Assembly (NCBI GenBank): GCA_003153155.1
Contig: PLWV01000013.1
Location: 89,850-153,849, forward strand
Length of the DNA stretch: 64,000 nucleotides
DNA from: Gallionella sp.
GTDB lineage: Bacteria; Pseudomonadota; Gammaproteobacteria; Burkholderiales; Gallionellaceae
Direction: 5' to 3'
Shown: positions 1-9,298 of the stretch, in pieces
Layout of the letters: every line of letters starts with the position of its first letter
Numbering within the stretch: the stretch's first letter is position 1
Notes under the pieces: generated by a model
Seen by the model: only the letters and a program-made list of their open reading frames with translations
Database searches by the model: none
Told to the model about the DNA's origin: nothing
Made by a program: the position numbers and the translations under genes

Positions 1-25
1 TTATACAAGCTGCGTTGCTGCAAAT

Positions 26-556
26 TTAGAACTTGTAAACCACGCCAACGGAAACCACGCCAGTTTTTGTATTGTTGTTGAAGACTGGAGCGTCGCCGCC
101 GATACTATACATATCGTAACCAACACGCACACCCAAGGCCTGATTGATATTGTACTGGCCGCCGATACCATAAGTTGCTGCAGATTTTTTAGAGTCGGTT
201 GGAGTAATTGCAATTGATGTGCTGGCGTAGCCCAGCTTGGCAAAACCAGACCATTCCTCGTTGAACGGATAAATACCGACGGCAACTAAGCTGTAGCCGG
301 TAACTGAGTGATTATTTCCGCCGGGATCGCCGATATTGCCCAAGTGGTTATATTGCGCTTCCACGGCAAAATACTTCATGACCTGGTAGCCAGCCAGCAC
401 GGTGAGCGCAGTATCGGATTTTTTGGTTAGGGTTGTATTATCCATCGAGGTGCTAGCCTGGCCAACATTGGCGCCAATATAAAAACCTTGGTCAGCTGCG
501 AAAGCAGGAGCAGCAACGAAAGCGGACAACAGTACGGCAATAGTAATTTTTTTCAT
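26..556 (-). CDS. outer-membrane beta-barrel protein (OmpA-like/OmpW-like porin family)
   Basis: The protein has 176 residues. A clear Sec signal peptide starts MKKITIAVLLSAFVAAPAFA, with the AFA-A cleavage site near residue 20. After it come alternating hydrophobic and polar beta strands and a C-terminal aromatic residue (VVYKF), typical of small eight-stranded outer-membrane barrels. The pattern 'FYIGANVGQAS' right after the signal is common in this superfamily. A strong AGGGGG ribosome site precedes the ATG. Function within the family cannot be told from sequence; it is probably a structural or passive surface protein. It reads away from array A, which lies about 120 bp upstream of its start. 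Confidence 0.85.
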   Translation of the reverse strand: MKKITIAVLLSAFVAAPAFAADQGFYIGANVGQASTSMDNTTLTKKSDTALTVLAGYQVMKYFAVEAQYNHLGNIGDPGGNNHSVTGYSLVAVGIYPFNEEWSGFAKLGYASTSIAITPTDSKKSAATYGIGGQYNINQALGVRVGYDMYSIGGDAPVFNNNTKTGVVSVGVVYKF

Positions 557-673
557 GATTTACCCCCTGTGGTTAAGTTAAGGCTGCTGGCGTGCCGCAA
601 ACAGAGGTACACACTACTCCCACCCACTCGGCTTAGTCAACGCCGAAAATGCAGCTGCAAAAAAGCCGCACTA

Positions 674-992
674 TAACCAGACATTTAGCAATCGTTTTTA
701 GATTGCTTAGTGGAATGGCTATAACCAATGGCTTGCCCAGCGTCTTTCGGGTGCCCGTCCAAAAGTGTTTCGGATGCTGGGTTATAACCAGTCACTTGGT
801 TGTCGTTAACCAATGACTTAGTTGGCGTAGTTTACCAACTTAGTCAGATGGCTATACAAAGCCTTTTGACAACCTATAACCAACCACTTGGCAACCGTCT
901 TTTGGTTGCTTAGTGGGATGGCTAGTTGTTTCATCAGTGGAATGGCTAGTGGTTTTATTAGTCAAATGGTAGTTCTATCAGTAGTTCCATCA
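674..992 (+). repeat. NSL array A: nested stem-loop repeat units between the OMP gene and dacB
   Basis: This array holds several hairpin units with arms TAACCA and ATGGCTA. Unit 1 (674-722) pairs GCAATC with GATTGC. A second unit pairs CCCAGC with GCTGGG around a CGGGTGCCCG loop. A nested unit has TGACT (814-818) and GTTGG (821-825) facing CCAAC (835-839) and AGTCA (842-846). A further unit pairs CCACT/CAACC with GGTTG/AGTGG near 885-915. It ends in repeated GTAGTTCYATCA 12-mers. The final ATCA (989-992) contains the dacB stop codon on the minus strand. It fills the 433-bp gap between genes. Confidence 0.85.
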
Positions 993-2699
993 GTGCCCAG
1001 TTTGCAGCCACTCAATCAGCGCGTCTTGCGCGGGCTGTGCCAAAGCGGCATTAGGGTGATTGACGATGAACACCACGATCCACTGCTTGCCGCTGTGCGC
1101 TTTCACATAACCGGCGATGGATTTCACGCCTTCCAGCGAGCCGGTTTTGAGGTGCGCATATCCCGCGATCTCGCTATCCCTGAAACGTTTTTTCACCGTG
1201 CCGTCCATGCCTAATATCGGCAATGAGGCTTCCATCTCAGCGGAAAATGGGCTGTGCGTAGCACGTTGCAAAATCTCGGCAAGATGCAGAGCGCTGATGC
1301 GCTCCTTGCGTGACAAGCCCGCGCCGTTTTCCAGCACCAATTCCGGAAATTGCAGTTGTTGTGTCTTTAACCATTTTTGCATCGCCGCAGTACTGTGTGC
1401 GATGTTTGCTGCGGGAGGGTCGATGCGAAGCAGCGGGGCACCCACCGGCGTACTCCCTGCGGGTGTTGCGGGAGGGTCGCCGCCTGCGCCAAGACCGCCC
1501 AAAGGGCGAGTGTCTGGCGGCGTCACCTTTACGGGGGGCAGCGGCGGGACACCCACAGGTGCCGGCAATGGGACTGATAATTCCGCATCCGCGGTATCCC
1601 CGCCTTCCTGCTCAGCATGAAGGGATGTTTCACTAAGCGCTTGCGCTCTTGAAAAATCGTCACGGCTGTCTTTGCTATCAGTCGGCAACAGTCCTCCTGC
1701 ACTCCAAGAAGCACGTGCCGCATCTCTTGCAGTTCCTGCCGCTCCCATTGTCAAGAATAGTTGCCGTGCCATGATGTTGTTGCTGAATTTGTTGATGTCA
1801 CGTATCACTTCCGACAACGGCGGCGAGATATACTTGGCAAACGGAACCTGATCGGCAGGCGCAGTTCCTACCCGCAGCTTGCCTTGCAGCGTGCCGCCGA
1901 GTTCTTGCCATAACGCGCTGAACACCGCGAAGAAATATTCATCTTGCGGCAGTAGCGAAAAATAATCATCCGCCTCGCCGCAAGCAGCTGGAATACTGCC
2001 TTCCAGCACGATGCTGTGCCCGTCCAAACGCGCGTGGTAGGCATCCTCACCGTTACAATCCAAATTTGCCGAAGTCGTGATGTGATTGTGCAGTGTGTAG
2101 CCGGCCAGATCGGGCTCCAGCAGCGCAATGGTTGCATGGGCATCCGGAATCAGATGCAAATGCAGCGCATTAAAGTTGATCAGCAATGCGCTGGTGCCGA
2201 CGTTGTAAGCGCGAGTCGGATCATGGTCGAACTCCGCCGGATCGTTGCGGACAGCCTCAAAAAAACTGTGATCCAGCACGATGTCACCGCGTATTTCGCG
2301 CAGCCCGCGCTGGCGTAATTCGCGCAGCCACATCCAAAATTGCTCAACGGTCAGCTTCGGATCGCCATACCCCTTGAACACCAGATCGCCCTGCAACACG
2401 CCGTTTTCCAGCTTGCCGTTGAGATACGCCTCAGTCTTCCAGCGATACGCCGGGCCTAATGTTTCCAGTGCGGCAAAGGTTGTGAGCAACTTCATGGTAG
2501 ATGCCGGATTCATCGCCTGCTTGGCATTCAGGCTGATGATGGGCACATCCTCATGTTCCTCCTGCACCACGACAGCAACACTGGATAGCGGGATATGCGC
2601 GTGCCTAAGCGCCGCGCTGACAGGCTCCGGCAAAGTGGTTGCAAACACGGGACCGGAGAACAGGCTGAAGAAAAACAATTCGATGAAAAAATTTCGCAT
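990..2699 (-). CDS. dacB: D-alanyl-D-alanine carboxypeptidase/endopeptidase PBP4
   Basis: A 569-residue penicillin-binding protein of the DacB (PBP4, S13 peptidase) family that trims or cleaves peptidoglycan peptide cross-links in the periplasm. It has an N-terminal signal peptide, the catalytic SxxK motif (STMK, Ser67-Lys70), the SxN motif (SNN in 'KFSNNIMARQLF') and the KTG box (LKTGSLEG). It is roughly 90-100 residues longer than usual members. The excess is a Pro/Gly/Thr-rich low-complexity segment at about residues 320-425, between the SNN and KTG parts, which looks like a repeat inserted in frame. The stop codon lies inside the end of array A. bioA lies just upstream on the same strand, so co-transcription is likely. 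Confidence 0.93.
   Translation of the reverse strand: MRNFFIELFFFSLFSGPVFATTLPEPVSAALRHAHIPLSSVAVVVQEEHEDVPIISLNAKQAMNPASTMKLLTTFAALETLGPAYRWKTEAYLNGKLENGVLQGDLVFKGYGDPKLTVEQFWMWLRELRQRGLREIRGDIVLDHSFFEAVRNDPAEFDHDPTRAYNVGTSALLINFNALHLHLIPDAHATIALLEPDLAGYTLHNHITTSANLDCNGEDAYHARLDGHSIVLEGSIPAACGEADDYFSLLPQDEYFFAVFSALWQELGGTLQGKLRVGTAPADQVPFAKYISPPLSEVIRDINKFSNNIMARQLFLTMGAAGTARDAARASWSAGGLLPTDSKDSRDDFSRAQALSETSLHAEQEGGDTADAELSVPLPAPVGVPPLPPVKVTPPDTRPLGGLGAGGDPPATPAGSTPVGAPLLRIDPPAANIAHSTAAMQKWLKTQQLQFPELVLENGAGLSRKERISALHLAEILQRATHSPFSAEMEASLPILGMDGTVKKRFRDSEIAGYAHLKTGSLEGVKSIAGYVKAHSGKQWIVVFIVNHPNAALAQPAQDALIEWLQTGH
1400..1740 (-). repeat. in-frame low-complexity/repeat insertion inside dacB
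   Basis: This stretch encodes the extra Pro/Gly-rich segment of PBP4. Its core around 1411-1470 resembles an intergenic sequence at about 53293-53350: both contain GCGGGAGGGTC, AGCAGCGGGG, ACCCACCGGC and TGCGGGTG in the same order and spacing. In dacB the element keeps the frame open, which is like palindromic elements that insert within genes (Rickettsia RPE type). The outer limits are approximate. Confidence 0.6.
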
Positions 2700-2704
2700 T
2701 ACAC

Positions 2705-4135
2705 TTAACTCAGTTGGTTGACGATGTGCAAGGTACGATTTACCAGCAAATCCATTTCTGCTTCGCCGATTATATACGGCGGCATGAAATAAATCGTGTT
2801 GCCGATGGGGCGCAGCAATAATTCATTTTCCAGCGCGAGCGCGAAGCATTGCCGGGCAAAATTGCGCTGCGGCGTTTCCACTTCAAAAGCCCAAATCATG
2901 CCGGTGTTGCGCCAGTTTCGAACCGAGCGATGCTCGCGCAACGGCAGTGCGATCTGATTCAGGTATGCCGCCTTGTCACGGTTCGCGGCCAGCACATTAT
3001 CCTGCGCAAAAATATCCAGCGTGGCGAGCGCTGCCCGGCAGGCCAGCGGATTGCCGGTATAGGAGTGTGAATGCAAAAAACCGCTGGTCATTTCATCGCC
3101 ATAAAATGTCTGGTAAATTTCATCACGCGTCATCACCACCGACAGCGGCAGATAGCCGCCGGTAATACCTTTCGATAGACACAAAAAGTCCGGAGTAATT
3201 CCATTCTTCTTTATTCCCTCCCCCGTACTGTCGTGCTCCCCTCTCCCGCTTGCGGGGAGAGCGTAGCGAGGGGGGCGAAGCCGGTTGGGGGAGAGAGTGG
3301 TTGGGGCTTGCTCGCAGGCGAACATCGTGCCGGTTCGGCCCATGCCGACGGCGATTTCATCCGCGATCAAATGCACGTCATATTCAGCGCAAAGCTGCCG
3401 CGCGCGCTGCAAATAAATCGGGTGATACATCGCCATGCCCGCCGCACCTTGCACCAGCGGCTCGATGATGAAAGCGGCCAGTTGCGCATGATGTTGCTGC
3501 AAATGTTTCTCCAGCGCATCCGCGCAGCGCAGCGCGTAAGCCTCGGCACTTTCCCCAGCGGCGGCTTTGCGCCAGTCCGGGCTCGGCACGGTATCCTGTT
3601 GCCGGATCAGCGCGCCGTAAGCAGCGCGAAACAGCGCGACATCGGTCACCGACAACGCACCCAGCGTTTCGCCGTGATAACTGTTTTCCAGGCTGATGAA
3701 TTGCATCTTGTCCGGCTTGCCGCTGTTGCGCCAGTAATGCGCGCTCATCTTGAGTGCGATTTCCGTGGCCGATGCCCCATCAGAAGCATAGAAACAATGT
3801 CCCAACCCTTTCGGTGCCAGCTCGCGCAATCGCTCCGAAAGCTGCACCACCGGCTCGTGGGTAAAGCCCGCCAACATCACATGTTCCAGCGTTTCCAGTT
3901 GATCGCGCAATGCGGCATTGATGCGTGGATTGCAATGGCCAAACAAATTCACCCACCAGGAACTGACCGCGTCCAGATAACGCTTGCCACCAAAGTCATA
4001 CAGCCACACACCTGACCCGCGCGCAACCGGCAGCAGCGGAAAATGTTCGTAGTGTTTCATCTGCGAACATGGATGCCACACGGCAGCGAGGCTGCGGACA
4101 AGGAGATTGGTGTTGTTTTGCGGGTGATTCGACAT
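2705..4135 (-). CDS. bioA: adenosylmethionine-8-amino-7-oxononanoate aminotransferase
   Basis: This is a PLP-dependent class III aminotransferase of biotin synthesis, converting KAPA to DAPA with S-adenosylmethionine as amino donor. It shows the BioA hallmark 'WHPCSQM' near the start, 'DAVSSWWVNLFGH', 'YHGETLGALSVTD', the PLP-aspartate region 'LIADEIAVGMGRTG' and the Schiff-base lysine in 'LSKGITGG'. Between 'MFACEQA' and 'GITPDFLCLSKG' lies an extra segment of about 30 residues, encoded by a repeat at about 3210-3315. It sits near the active-site lysine and may impair the enzyme. The start at 4135 (MSNHPQ) was preferred to an upstream ATG at 4195. No other bio genes are in the window. Confidence 0.93.
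   Translation of the reverse strand: MSNHPQNNTNLLVRSLAAVWHPCSQMKHYEHFPLLPVARGSGVWLYDFGGKRYLDAVSSWWVNLFGHCNPRINAALRDQLETLEHVMLAGFTHEPVVQLSERLRELAPKGLGHCFYASDGASATEIALKMSAHYWRNSGKPDKMQFISLENSYHGETLGALSVTDVALFRAAYGALIRQQDTVPSPDWRKAAAGESAEAYALRCADALEKHLQQHHAQLAAFIIEPLVQGAAGMAMYHPIYLQRARQLCAEYDVHLIADEIAVGMGRTGTMFACEQAPTTLSPNRLRPPRYALPASGRGEHDSTGEGIKKNGITPDFLCLSKGITGGYLPLSVVMTRDEIYQTFYGDEMTSGFLHSHSYTGNPLACRAALATLDIFAQDNVLAANRDKAAYLNQIALPLREHRSVRNWRNTGMIWAFEVETPQRNFARQCFALALENELLLRPIGNTIYFMPPYIIGEAEMDLLVNRTLHIVNQLS
3210..3315 (-). repeat. in-frame palindromic repeat insertion inside bioA
   Basis: The sequence holds a palindrome, CTCTCCCGC-TT-GCGGGGAGAG, followed by GTAGCGAGGGG and GGTTGGGGGAGAG. 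This type is normally intergenic in proteobacteria; a relative lies at 53145-53230. Here it adds about 30 codons (reading PTTLSPNRLR..., ending GEGIKKN) without breaking the bioA frame. Limits are approximate. Confidence 0.65.
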
Positions 4136-4222
4136 GCGCAGAATCATAACGGGTTTTGCAGCTTGTGCGCATGGCAAAGTTTGGATAGTCTGCAACCCAA
4201 CCTGATTTCAGGCGGAGGGAAT

Positions 4223-5122
4223 GTGCATATTCTCATCACCGGTGGCACGGGCTTAATCGGCCGGCAGCTTTGCAAGGTACTACTGGCGGAAGGGCATGAG
4301 TTGACGGTACTGAGCCGCAACCCGGATTCTGTTCCGGCAAAATGCGGTGCAAGCGTGCATGCGATGGCTGGGCTTGACGAGTGGCAATCCGGCCAGACTT
4401 TCGATGCGGTCATCAATCTGGCCGGTGAGCCGATAGTCGATGCACGCTGGACAGCGCAGCGCAAGCAAGTTCTATGGGATAGCCGGGTATCTTTGACAGA
4501 AAATTTGGTGCGGCGCATCGCCGCCGCGCGGCACAAACCCGGCGTATTGTTGAGCGGCTCGGCGGTAGGCTACTACGGTAATCACGGAGATACCGGGCTG
4601 GATGAATCGGCTGCGGCTGGTGAAGATTTTGCCGCCCGGTTATGCAAGGCCTGGGAAGACGCGGCGCGCGGCGCGGAAAGCTTTGGAGTGCGGGTGTGCC
4701 TGCTGCGTACCGGCTTGATACTAAGCAACGACGGCGGTCTGTTGGTACGCATGCTGCTGCCGTTCAAGCTGGGCTTGGGCGCGCGTCTGGGTGATGGAAA
4801 GCAGTGGATGAGCTGGGTACATATTGATGATTATGTGGCGATGTTGCTCAGCTTGTTGCGCAATTCCCAGGCCAGCGGACCATACAATATGACCGCTCCA
4901 CAACCGGTCACTAATGCGGAATTCACTGCGGCCCTGGCGGTGGTATTGCATCGCCCCGCCCCATTCATTGTGCCGGCAATGTTGTTGAAATTAGGCATGG
5001 GTGAACGCGCCTGCCTGTTGCTGGAAGGACAAAGAGTGTTGCCGAAGAAGATGGAGGCGGCACGCTATCGCTTTGCCTTTACAAATCTCGCAGACGCGCT
5101 ACACGACTTGCTGGGCAAGTAG
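4223..5122 (+). CDS. TIGR01777-family NAD-dependent epimerase/dehydratase (YfcH-like)
   Basis: A 299-residue SDR-fold protein with the N-terminal dinucleotide motif GGTGLIG ('HILITGGTGLIGRQL'), 'VINLAGEPI', 'SGSAVGYYG' and the C-terminal 'LLEGQRVLPKKMEAARYRFAF' that defines the TIGR01777/DUF1731 family. The physiological substrate is unknown for the family. I place the start at the GTG at 4223, because a GGAGG ribosome site sits 4-5 bases upstream and the family begins at this motif; an open frame continues upstream to 4043 without similarity. It is divergent from bioA, whose 5' end lies about 90 bp away. Confidence 0.88.
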   Translation: MHILITGGTGLIGRQLCKVLLAEGHELTVLSRNPDSVPAKCGASVHAMAGLDEWQSGQTFDAVINLAGEPIVDARWTAQRKQVLWDSRVSLTENLVRRIAAARHKPGVLLSGSAVGYYGNHGDTGLDESAAAGEDFAARLCKAWEDAARGAESFGVRVCLLRTGLILSNDGGLLVRMLLPFKLGLGARLGDGKQWMSWVHIDDYVAMLLSLLRNSQASGPYNMTAPQPVTNAEFTAALAVVLHRPAPFIVPAMLLKLGMGERACLLLEGQRVLPKKMEAARYRFAFTNLADALHDLLGK

Positions 5123-5269
5123 TTTTTGCAGTTTATGTCCATGCCATAAAACTGACCTTGCTTTCCGTATCACCCCATTTGTGTCATCCTTCGCACCTTA
5201 ATGTATGTGCACAGTGTTTATTTCTGTCCCTTTTGTTAAATATTATGGGGCGGTCGGAGGATGGCAGTA

Positions 5270-6523
5270 ATGAAACGGGTTGATGATTTCCGCCTGCGCT
5301 TTGGCAAGCGCGAGCTGGTGCCGATTATAATTGGCGGAATGGGCGTGGATATTTCCAGTCGCGAATTGGCTCTGGAAGCCGTGCGGCTGGGTGGGATTGG
5401 GCATATATCCGATGCGATGTTGCCTACCGTTACGGATCGCCACTACAAAACAAAATTTGTCAGCGACAAACAAAAACAATACAAACTTAACATTCTGAAA
5501 GCTGACAAATCGATCGTGCAATTCGATCTGGCGCAGGTGACTGAATCGACCCACTTGCACGTCGGCAAGACGATGGAAGCCAAACGCGGCGATGGCATGA
5601 TTTTTGTCAACTGCATGGAAAAATTGACCATGAATTCGCCGCGCGAGACTTTGCGCGTGCGGCTTTGTGGCGCACTGGATGCCGGGATTGACGGCATAAC
5701 ATTAAGCGCGGGGCTGCACCTCGGATCATTCTCGTTGATGGAAGATAACCCACGCTTCCGCGACGCCAAGCTGGGCATCATCGTCTCCTCGTTGCGCGCC
5801 TTGCAATTGTTCATGCGCAAGACAGCCAGACTCAATCGCCTGCCCGATTACATCGTGGTGGAAGGCCCGTTGGCGGGCGGACATCTGGGCTTCGGATTGG
5901 ATTGGGCGGAATATGATTTGCACACCATCGTGGCGGAAATCGTTGCGCACTTGAAAGCCGAACAACTGGATATCCCGGTAATCGCAGCGGGTGGTGTCTT
6001 TACCGGTAGCGATGCAGTCGACTTCCTGGAAAAAGGCTGTGCTGCGGTACAAGTGGCGACGCGCTTTACCGTTGCCAAAGAATGCGGCATCCCGGAAAAA
6101 GTCCAGCAGGAATACTTCAAGGCCAGCGAGCAGGACATCGAAGTCAATATGATTTCACCGACCGGCTACCCGATGCGCATGTTGAAGAATAGTCCGGCGA
6201 TCGGCGCCGGCATACGCCCCAACTGTGAAGCATACGGCTACCTCCTCGACGCTCATGGCCATTGTGCTTACATCGATGCATACAACCGCGAAGTGGCGTT
6301 GTATCCCGATGCCAAAAAAATTTCCGTGATGGACAAGACTTGTCTGTGCACCCATATGCGCAACTATGATTGCTGGACCTGCGGGCAGTACACCTATCGT
6401 CTCAAAGACACCTCGCACCGCAATGCCGATGGCACTTATCAGATTTTGACCGCCGAACACATTTTCAAGGACTATCAGTTCAGCACCGATAACAAGATCG
6501 CCCTTCCCCCGCCTCACTCTTGA
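5270..6523 (+). CDS. nitronate monooxygenase / 2-nitropropane dioxygenase-like FMN oxidoreductase
   Basis: A protein of about 417 residues with the TIM-barrel FMN-binding layout of the NPD family: 'IIIGGMGVDISSRELALEAVRLGGIGHIS' at the N terminus, 'VVEGPLAGGHLGFGLDW' with the catalytic-type GGH(x)G segment, and phosphate-binding 'PVIAAGGVFTGSDAVDFLEKGCAAVQVATRF'. The C-terminal extension is unusual and cysteine-rich ('CLCTHMRNYDCWTCGQY'), suggesting a metal or Fe-S site. The substrate is not predictable. The start at 5270 is preferred because the GGAGG at 5255-5259 is too close to the ATG at 5261. groES follows on the same strand, with its own promoter between. Confidence 0.85.
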   Translation: MKRVDDFRLRFGKRELVPIIIGGMGVDISSRELALEAVRLGGIGHISDAMLPTVTDRHYKTKFVSDKQKQYKLNILKADKSIVQFDLAQVTESTHLHVGKTMEAKRGDGMIFVNCMEKLTMNSPRETLRVRLCGALDAGIDGITLSAGLHLGSFSLMEDNPRFRDAKLGIIVSSLRALQLFMRKTARLNRLPDYIVVEGPLAGGHLGFGLDWAEYDLHTIVAEIVAHLKAEQLDIPVIAAGGVFTGSDAVDFLEKGCAAVQVATRFTVAKECGIPEKVQQEYFKASEQDIEVNMISPTGYPMRMLKNSPAIGAGIRPNCEAYGYLLDAHGHCAYIDAYNREVALYPDAKKISVMDKTCLCTHMRNYDCWTCGQYTYRLKDTSHRNADGTYQILTAEHIFKDYQFSTDNKIALPPPHS

Positions 6524-6548
6524 AATAAAAATAAACCTCCACCCTGCC

Positions 6549-6575
6549 CTTGAAATCGGGCGGGGTTGCCCCGAT
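6549..6575 (+). promoter_or_regulatory. sigma32 (heat-shock) type promoter of groESL
   Basis: CTTGAAA at 6549-6555 and CCCCGAT at 6569-6575 are separated by 13 bases. This fits the RpoH consensus CTTGAAA-N(11-16)-CCCCATNT closely. It lies directly before the CIRCE operator and about 75 bp before the groES ATG. Confidence 0.75.
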
Positions 6576-6577
6576 TA

Positions 6578-6604
6578 TTGGCACTCGCAGGCAGAGAGTG
6601 CTAA
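6578..6604 (+). promoter_or_regulatory. CIRCE operator (HrcA binding site) upstream of groES
   Basis: TTGGCACTC (6578-6586), a 9-base spacer and GAGTGCTAA (6596-6604) match the CIRCE inverted repeat TTAGCACTC-N9-GAGTGCTAA with one mismatch. Next to the sigma32-like promoter it implies dual control: induction by RpoH and repression by HrcA. hrcA itself is not in the window. Confidence 0.92.
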
Positions 6605-6651
6605 ACTTCGCCTCCACATTTTTTAACCCCTTAGTTTTAGGAGACCTCAGT

Positions 6652-6945
6652 ATGAAAATTCGTCCTTTGAACGATCGCGTGATCGTTAAACGCATGGAAG
6701 AAGAACGTAAAACCGCCTCTGGAATTGTGATTCCGGATGCCGCCACCGAAAAGCCCGATCAGGGTGAGATCATCGCCGTGGGCAAAGGCAAGGTTGGCGA
6801 TGACGGCAAATTGCAGGCCATGAGTGTCAAGGTTGGTGACCGGGTACTGTTCGGCAAATATGCCGGCCAAGCCTTCAAAATGGATGGTCAGGAATATATG
6901 ACCATGCGCGAAGATGACATCATCGGCGTGGTTGAAGGTAAGTAA
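6652..6945 (+). CDS. groES: co-chaperonin GroES
   Basis: A 97-residue Hsp10 that caps the GroEL ring in the cytoplasm. The sequence begins '[18 protein letters not shown]', has the mobile loop region '[19 protein letters not shown]' and ends '[17 protein letters not shown]', all diagnostic. An AGGAG ribosome site precedes the ATG at 6652. It is the first gene of the groESL operon, 57 bp before groEL. The gap contains a short direct repeat (AAGTATTT) and the groEL ribosome site. Confidence 0.98.
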   Translation: MKIRPLNDRVIVKRMEEERKTASGIVIPDAATEKPDQGEIIAVGKGKVGDDGKLQAMSVKVGDRVLFGKYAGQAFKMDGQEYMTMREDDIIGVVEGK

Positions 6946-6981
6946 CTACCCCCGAAAATTAAAAAGTATTTGGGAAATTAA

Positions 6982-8643
<1,662 letters not shown>

Positions 8644-8728
8644 TTGAACCTACTGCGCGATTCGATTGCTGTGTTGCGCGGTTCTCACTTCCTCGCCTAC
8701 TCCAAAAGTATGTCTCGGTCGTTGCGCT

Positions 8729-8773
8729 GACCAGCGACTTGGCTGGCGTTTTTTGCCAGCTTAGTCGAATGGC
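8729..8773 (+). repeat. NSL element B: single stem-loop unit downstream of groEL
   Basis: A single unit with CGACT (8735-8739) facing AGTCG (8763-8767) and an inner stem CTGGC (8743-8747) facing GCCAG (8755-8759) around a T-rich loop. The arms read TGACCAG and AATGGCCA, slightly diverged from the usual TAACCAG/AATGGCTA. It lies between groEL and its likely terminator. Confidence 0.75.
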
Positions 8774-8833
8774 CATGCAGAGTTCCGTGCGCCTTGCACT
8801 CGAACCGCTCGCTACGGTTCAGTACATAAATTA

Positions 8834-8861
8834 AACAAACCCCGCTTCGGCGGGGTTTGTT
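8834..8861 (+). terminator. intrinsic terminator of groESL
   Basis: A perfect 12-bp stem, AACAAACCCCGC (8834-8845) with GCGGGGTTTGTT (8850-8861), is closed by a TTCG tetraloop and followed by a short T-rich stretch. It is the only strong hairpin of this kind between groEL and the tRNA region, so it is read as the operon terminator. The symmetric A/T flanks could also stop transcription from the other strand. Confidence 0.75.
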
Positions 8862-8884
8862 ATTTGACGCGGTACCGGTATAAT
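8856..8884 (+). promoter_or_regulatory. probable tRNA promoter with GC-rich discriminator
   Basis: TATAAT at 8879-8884 is followed by GCGCGG, the GC-rich discriminator usual for stable-RNA promoters under stringent control. The -35 (TTTGTT, 17 bp upstream) is weak and overlaps the terminator stem. A CTGTCCTGAGCCTGTCGAAGGG repeat follows. It would drive the tRNA-Phe copy at 8964 and perhaps the intact gene at 9299. Confidence 0.5.
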
Positions 8885-8963
8885 GCGCGGCTTCCAAAGC
8901 CTGTCCTGAGCCTGTCGAAGGGTTGGCTGATTTGCTTGGTTAACGGAGAAATGCAGCAACAAT

Positions 8964-9114
8964 GGCCTGGTAGCTCAGTCGGTATAACCAGCCTGCGTGT
9001 GTTGTTGGGGCTTTAGCCCCTTACAACCACGGCGTACCCCTTGCGGGTGTACTTGGTGAGTGTTTTTTCTCACCTAGTCGAATGGCTAGTAGTTCCTTCA
9101 GAGCAGAGGATTGA
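8964..9114 (+). pseudogene. partial tRNA-Phe copy interrupted by NSL array C
   Basis: 8964-8984 is identical to the first 21 bases of the intact tRNA-Phe at 9299 (acceptor 5' strand, D stem and D loop). 9101-9114 is identical to the following bases (GAGCAGAGGATTGA), up to the anticodon loop. Between them lie 116 bp of NSL repeat. After 9114 the match stops, so the 3' half of the tRNA is missing. It cannot make a functional tRNA. Confidence 0.85.
8985..9100 (+). repeat. NSL array C inserted in a tRNA-Phe copy
   Basis: It begins TAACCAGCC and ends ATGGCTAGTAGTTCCTTCA. It contains the GTTGT..GGGGCTTTAGCCCC..ACAAC hairpin and a GTACCCC-TTGC-GGGTGTAC stem, both shared with array F, then a GGTGAG/CTCACC stem. 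Compared with the intact tRNA-Phe, the insert sits exactly between GGTA and GAGC, with no clear target-site duplication. Confidence 0.85.
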
Positions 9115-9298
9115 CAACACGCTGCGTAGCGGCTTGTTGCGGCGGAGATTAACCTTAAGGTTATGTCCTAGCCACAACAAATAGCGAAGCAGCTTGTTGC
9201 GGTGCAGGCTAACTTGCAACGCAAGTTAAGCTTGGCAAAAGCCAAGCGGCCGAAACCAAAATCCTCGTACGGGATGCAATGTTGTATTTGAAAAATTT

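Noticed and set aside
674..992. NSL arrays as a CRISPR or as integron attC sites
   Set aside because: Units are of unequal length and nested, without constant repeats and unique spacers, and no cas genes are near. The core sites RYYYAAC/GTTRRRY of attC are not matched by TATAACC ends, and no integron integrase is present.
3233..4015. A 260-codon plus-strand open frame across bioA
   Set aside because: Shadow of bioA; the translation is rich in Arg/His/Gln as expected from reverse reading of a GC-biased gene.
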